A stretch of DNA of 9,017 nt, taken from positions 1 through 9,017 of the forward strand of contig CALIJH010000192.1 in the NCBI GenBank assembly GCA_938017765.1. The letters are read 5' to 3'. Of this stretch, positions 6,344 to 9,017 are shown piece by piece. A model generated the notes under the pieces. The model was given only the letters and a program-made list of their open reading frames with translations. It was not told the DNA's origin and ran no database searches. The first letter of the stretch is position 1, and every line of letters starts with the position of its first letter. The position numbers and the translations under genes were made by a program. Source of the DNA: an uncultured Leptotrichia sp. (GTDB lineage Bacteria > Fusobacteriota > Fusobacteriia > Fusobacteriales > Leptotrichiaceae).

Positions 6344-7827
6344 AAGGTTTTAATATATTCTTTTACAAAATTTTCAATTTCTGTTTTGTCTATTATTTTG
6401 GAAAATCTTATTTCAGATTTTCTCACTTCATCAAGTTTTTTAGGAAACTCAATATTTGTAACGGATGAAATTTCATCTAAAATTTCGTAAGGATTTCTAT
6501 TTTTGTTCAAATCCAGTGCTTCTGCAACAGGCAATGGAAATTTGAAAGGATGAGCAGTGGACATTATTACGGTATGTATATCCTTATCAATATTATTATT
6601 TAATTTTTCATATACAGCATAAGCAACGGCAGTATGAGGATCCATTAAATATTTATATTCATTATATACGTTTTTTATAGCTTTTACAGTAGCATTATCA
6701 TCGGCAAATTCACCATAAAATTCTTTTTGGATATTTGAAAGTTCTTCAGGCGTAATGGACAATTTTCCTGTAGAAAGTAGAGAATTTATAAGTTCATTAA
6801 CTCTTTCAGAATTTTCGTCTGTACTGTAATATAAATATCTTTCAAAATTGGAAGATAGTAAAATATCCATAGAAGGAGAATTTGTAGTATAGAAATCTCT
6901 GTTTTTATTATATGTTCCTGTTTGGAAAAAATCAGACAACACGTTATTTTTATTTGAAGCTGAAATAAACTTTTTTATAGGAATTCCCAATTTTTTTGCA
7001 ATATATCCTGCAAGAATATTACCGAAATTTCCTGTAGGTACAACTACATTAAAGTTTTCTCCTGTTTTTATAGTACCATTTTTAATTAGATTAACATATG
7101 TCGAAATATAATAAATCACTTGTGGGAACAATCTTCCTATGTTTATGGAATTTGCACTTGAAAACATAATATTATGACTTTCTGCATATTTTTTGAAATC
7201 ATTGGAAGAAAATATATTTTTTATGGCACTTTGTGCGTCATCAAAATTACCGTTTACAGCAATGATTTCAACATTTTTTCCTTTCTGCTTTCTCATCTGT
7301 TCTTCCTGCATAGGACTGACACCATTTTTAGGGTAAAAGACAACTATATTTATCCCGTCGATGTCTTTAAATCCTTCTAAGGCTGCTTTTCCCGTATCAC
7401 CCGAAGTCGCAGTGAGAATAAGTATGTCTTTCTTTTCATTTTGTTTTTCCTTGCTCAAAAGCAGCAAATAGGGAAATAATGAAAGAGCTAAATCTTTAAA
7501 AGCCAGAGTTCTTCCATGAAACAGTTCTCCAAAACTTACTTTTTCATTTAATTTATGTAAAGGAACAATATTTTTATCGTTAAATGTATTTTCGTTATAA
7601 GCATTATTTACAGCCTGTTTTATTTCTTCATCGGAAAATTCCGTAAAAAACAGTTTTATAATTTTTTCTGATAATTCCTGATAGGATAAATCTTTTAAAT
7701 CTTCATACGATAATTTTACATCAGGAAGTTTTTCAGGTATATACAACCCTCCATTATCTGCAAGTCCATGTAAAGCAGCAAAAGTAGATGATTTGAGCTC
7801 CCCGCCTCTTGTACTTTTATAATTCAT
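6337..7827 (-). CDS. thrC: Threonine synthase (PLP-dependent, 496 aa)
   Basis: It converts O-phosphohomoserine to threonine and phosphate, the last step of threonine synthesis, in the cytoplasm. The N-terminus MNYKSTRGGE is typical of the family. FHGRTLAFKDLAL at 103-115 holds the PLP-binding Lys111. ATSGDTGKAALEGF at 140-153 and VPTGNFGNILAGY at 263-275 match the substrate- and cofactor-phosphate loops. SANSINIGRLFPQ at 224-236, MDPHTAVAY at 395-403 and STAHPFKFP at 423-431 are also conserved. The length fits the longer form of the enzyme. Most family members that I know have HGPT where this protein has HGRT (Arg106). AGAGGTG (7833-7839) lies 5 nt before the start codon. It is monocistronic: no other thr genes (hom, thrB) are adjacent. 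It converges with nox and diverges from the transporter gene. Confidence 0.95.
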   Translation of the reverse strand: MNYKSTRGGELKSSTFAALHGLADNGGLYIPEKLPDVKLSYEDLKDLSYQELSEKIIKLFFTEFSDEEIKQAVNNAYNENTFNDKNIVPLHKLNEKVSFGELFHGRTLAFKDLALSLFPYLLLLSKEKQNEKKDILILTATSGDTGKAALEGFKDIDGINIVVFYPKNGVSPMQEEQMRKQKGKNVEIIAVNGNFDDAQSAIKNIFSSNDFKKYAESHNIMFSSANSINIGRLFPQVIYYISTYVNLIKNGTIKTGENFNVVVPTGNFGNILAGYIAKKLGIPIKKFISASNKNNVLSDFFQTGTYNKNRDFYTTNSPSMDILLSSNFERYLYYSTDENSERVNELINSLLSTGKLSITPEELSNIQKEFYGEFADDNATVKAIKNVYNEYKYLMDPHTAVAYAVYEKLNNNIDKDIHTVIMSTAHPFKFPLPVAEALDLNKNRNPYEILDEISSVTNIEFPKKLDEVRKSEIRFSKIIDKTEIENFVKEYIKTLK

Positions 7828-7894
7828 ATATGCACCTCTTTCAATATTATTACTGTTTATATTATTATTGTCTTATTATTACTTGTTATGATAA

Positions 7895-7923
7895 ATAGTA
7901 TCATAAAATTATGATTGATACAA
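7895..7923 (-). promoter_or_regulatory. Probable promoter of thrC with an extended -10 element
   Basis: On the minus strand, TTGTAT (7918-7923) is followed after 17 nt by TACTAT (7895-7900), with TG placed one base before the -10 as in extended -10 promoters. The expected start is near 7888, giving a leader of about 60 nt. That is too short for a T-box or similar riboswitch. A perfect palindrome fills most of the spacer between the two boxes. Confidence 0.5.
7900..7915. promoter_or_regulatory. Operator-like palindrome within the thrC promoter
   Basis: ATCATAAAATTATGAT is a perfect inverted repeat (7-bp arms, 2-bp centre). It lies between the -35 and -10 boxes of the probable thrC promoter, where a bound repressor would block polymerase. 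An adjoining GTTATGATA (7885-7893) pairs with TATCAT (7899-7904) as a second, overlapping inverted repeat. The binding protein is unknown. Confidence 0.4.
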
Positions 7924-8007
7924 TAAAAATTTAAATTTTAAAAAATTTTTTGAAAAAAATATTGATATAAAAGTTTTCATAAAAAACTCTCATTTTCTTT
8001 TAATGTA

Positions 8008-8027
8008 GTTATGATATTAATTATAAC
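8008..8027. promoter_or_regulatory. Second operator-like inverted repeat, upstream of the OPT transporter gene
   Basis: GTTATGAT (8008-8015) and ATTATAAC (8020-8027) are inverted complements at 7 of 8 positions around a 4-bp centre. The arm matches the GTTATGATA at 7885-7893 near the thrC promoter. The repeat contains TATGAT and TATAAC, possible -10 boxes for the transporter gene, but no convincing -35 box is present, so I do not assign a promoter. Confidence 0.35.
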
Positions 8028-8068
8028 AGAAAAATATTTGAAGATAATAAATCAAAAGGAGAAAAACT

Positions 8069-9017
8069 ATGAGAATTTTAAATTTTTTAAAGAAAACTGA
8101 TAATAAAGAGATAGCAATTACTCAGATGATTATGGGAAGCGGGACAACAATTGCAGCAGGGGTGGCTTTTACTATGCCAGCATACATTCTTCTAGGAGGC
8201 AGTGTCTCAAATATAAATAGAAATACAATGTTTTTTACAATTCTAGTTGGAAGCATTTTAGGTGGATTTGTGTCGTTTATTTTTAGAGCGAAAATATTAG
8301 AAGAAGACAAACTTGAATTTCCTGTTGGACAAGCTACTTTTAATGTGATAGATTCTGGAAGTAAAATTGAAAATGCAAGAATAGTTGGACTAGGACTGGG
8401 AGTAAGCTCAATTATAACAGTTTTACGAGATGCTAATTTTTATAAAAGTAAACCGTTACTTCCGACAATTTTTTCTATAAACGATAATTTTTTTAGTTTT
8501 TATGTTTCACCACTGTTGATTGGTGTAGGATATACTTTGGGACTTGCAAGAACTTTTCTCTGGTTTTTAGGTGGAATATTAGTTTTTTTTATTTCAGAAA
8601 TTTTTTCAAAAATTTTTAAAATAAATAATTTTATGGCTGTAAAAGATAGTTTAGCTATGGGTGTCATAGTTGGAATAGGATTTTGCATAGTTTTAAAGAC
8701 ATTTGCATTTGGAAATGTAAAAAAGAATTCAGGAATTTTAATAAAATTGTTACTTCTGATGATTTTTTATCTTTTTTTTGTAAACATAATTTTTAAAACA
8801 TCACTATTTTTATCAGTTCTTTTGATGGTTCTGGTAGTTTTCGCTGTAGTAATCTCTGGATATTCAACTGGAAAAACCAGTATAAATCCAATAGAAATCA
8901 ATGCTATAATCACAATTTCAATAATATCGTTTTTAAATAAACTATTTAATGGATTAAATATTTCTGGAGTGAGGTACGTTACTGGGATGACGCCCTTGTT
9001 GATGTTTTTAATGGCTT
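8069..9017 (+). CDS. OPT-family oligopeptide transporter, 3' end outside the window (316 aa visible)
   Basis: A secondary membrane transporter of the oligopeptide transporter superfamily; bacterial members take up small peptides or metal chelates, probably with protons. AAAAGGAG (8054-8061) precedes ATG 8069 by 7 nt. Visible family blocks are AAGVAFTMPAYILLGG (29-44), RAKILEEDKLEFPVGQATFNVI (73-94), SPLLIGVGYTLGL (147-159) and SGYSTGKTSINPIE (263-276), the last matching the family's G-x-x-G...NP loop. At least seven hydrophobic segments are seen. The frame is open to the window edge; family members have about 600 residues. Compared with typical bacterial OPT proteins, the start aligns some 50-60 residues in, so the first membrane segments seem missing. 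An in-frame TAA at 8048-8050 excludes extension upstream. It is divergent from thrC. Substrate unknown. Confidence 0.85.
   Translation, partial: MRILNFLKKTDNKEIAITQMIMGSGTTIAAGVAFTMPAYILLGGSVSNINRNTMFFTILVGSILGGFVSFIFRAKILEEDKLEFPVGQATFNVIDSGSKIENARIVGLGLGVSSIITVLRDANFYKSKPLLPTIFSINDNFFSFYVSPLLIGVGYTLGLARTFLWFLGGILVFFISEIFSKIFKINNFMAVKDSLAMGVIVGIGFCIVLKTFAFGNVKKNSGILIKLLLLMIFYLFFVNIIFKTSLFLSVLLMVLVVFAVVISGYSTGKTSINPIEINAIITISIISFLNKLFNGLNISGVRYVTGMTPLLMFLMA

Noticed and set aside
7944..7958. CodY-box-like sequence (AATTTTTTGAAAAAA) between thrC and the transporter gene
   Set aside because: It matches the AATTTTCWGAAAATT consensus at about 12 of 15 positions, but runs of A and T are abundant here, and I am not confident that this lineage has CodY.
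7828..8068. T-box or other amino-acid riboswitch in the thrC leader
   Set aside because: The expected leader is only about 60 nt, with no specifier loop or antiterminator motif (TGG-type T-box core).
8122..8688. Minus-strand open frames opposite the transporter gene
   Set aside because: The plus strand encodes recognisable OPT motifs throughout, and the minus-strand frames lack ribosome binding sites and family features.
1..9017. CRISPR array, tRNA/rRNA genes, insertion sequence or prophage genes
   Set aside because: No regularly spaced repeats, cloverleaf-like CCA-ending segments, rRNA blocks, transposase, integrase or phage structural motifs were seen.

Overview
The window is very AT-rich and gene-dense, with strong AAGGAGG-type ribosome binding sites and TTGAAA/TATAAT-type promoters. 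It carries an envelope lipoprotein protease, an HtpX membrane protease, a water-forming NADH oxidase, a threonine synthase and an OPT-type peptide transporter. This fits a low-GC, fermentative, oxygen-tolerant anaerobe with a cell envelope. My best guess is a member of the Fusobacteriota, probably Leptotrichiaceae (Leptotrichia-like). That rests on overall protein character and composition, not on a marker gene.

Left part (1-1790, + strand): an accessory-looking operon. It starts with an all-A/T hairpin just upstream of a strong ribosome binding site. Next is a gene of unknown function (78-909) broken by one extra base near 254-259, then two small membrane proteins (927-1265, 1286-1642) that are tandem paralogues of each other. 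A bidirectional terminator (1756-1787) separates this operon from the convergent htpX.

Middle part (1793-4729): two M48 metalloproteases are transcribed divergently from well-formed promoters in a 269-nt spacer. htpX (- strand) is an integral membrane protease. The 2923-3732 gene (+ strand) is a LoiP/BepA-like lipoprotein protease. A DusA-type tRNA-dihydrouridine synthase follows the lipoprotein gene after 19 nt and is probably co-transcribed.

Right part (4730-9017): nox (+ strand) has its own promoter and converges on thrC (- strand). The two share a perfect 20-bp-stem terminator that contains the thrC stop codon. thrC diverges from an OPT-family transporter gene that runs off the window end. 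Their 241-nt spacer holds a probable thrC promoter and two related palindromes that may be operators. The OPT protein starts at a point that, compared with the usual bacterial family member, lacks the first transmembrane segments.

The most interesting points are the uncharacterised broken-gene/paralogous-membrane-protein operon, the short OPT start, the shared operator-like motif between thrC and the transporter, and the terminator that overlaps a coding end. No tRNA, rRNA, CRISPR array, insertion sequence or riboswitch was recognised. No gene-free stretch exceeds 300 bases.
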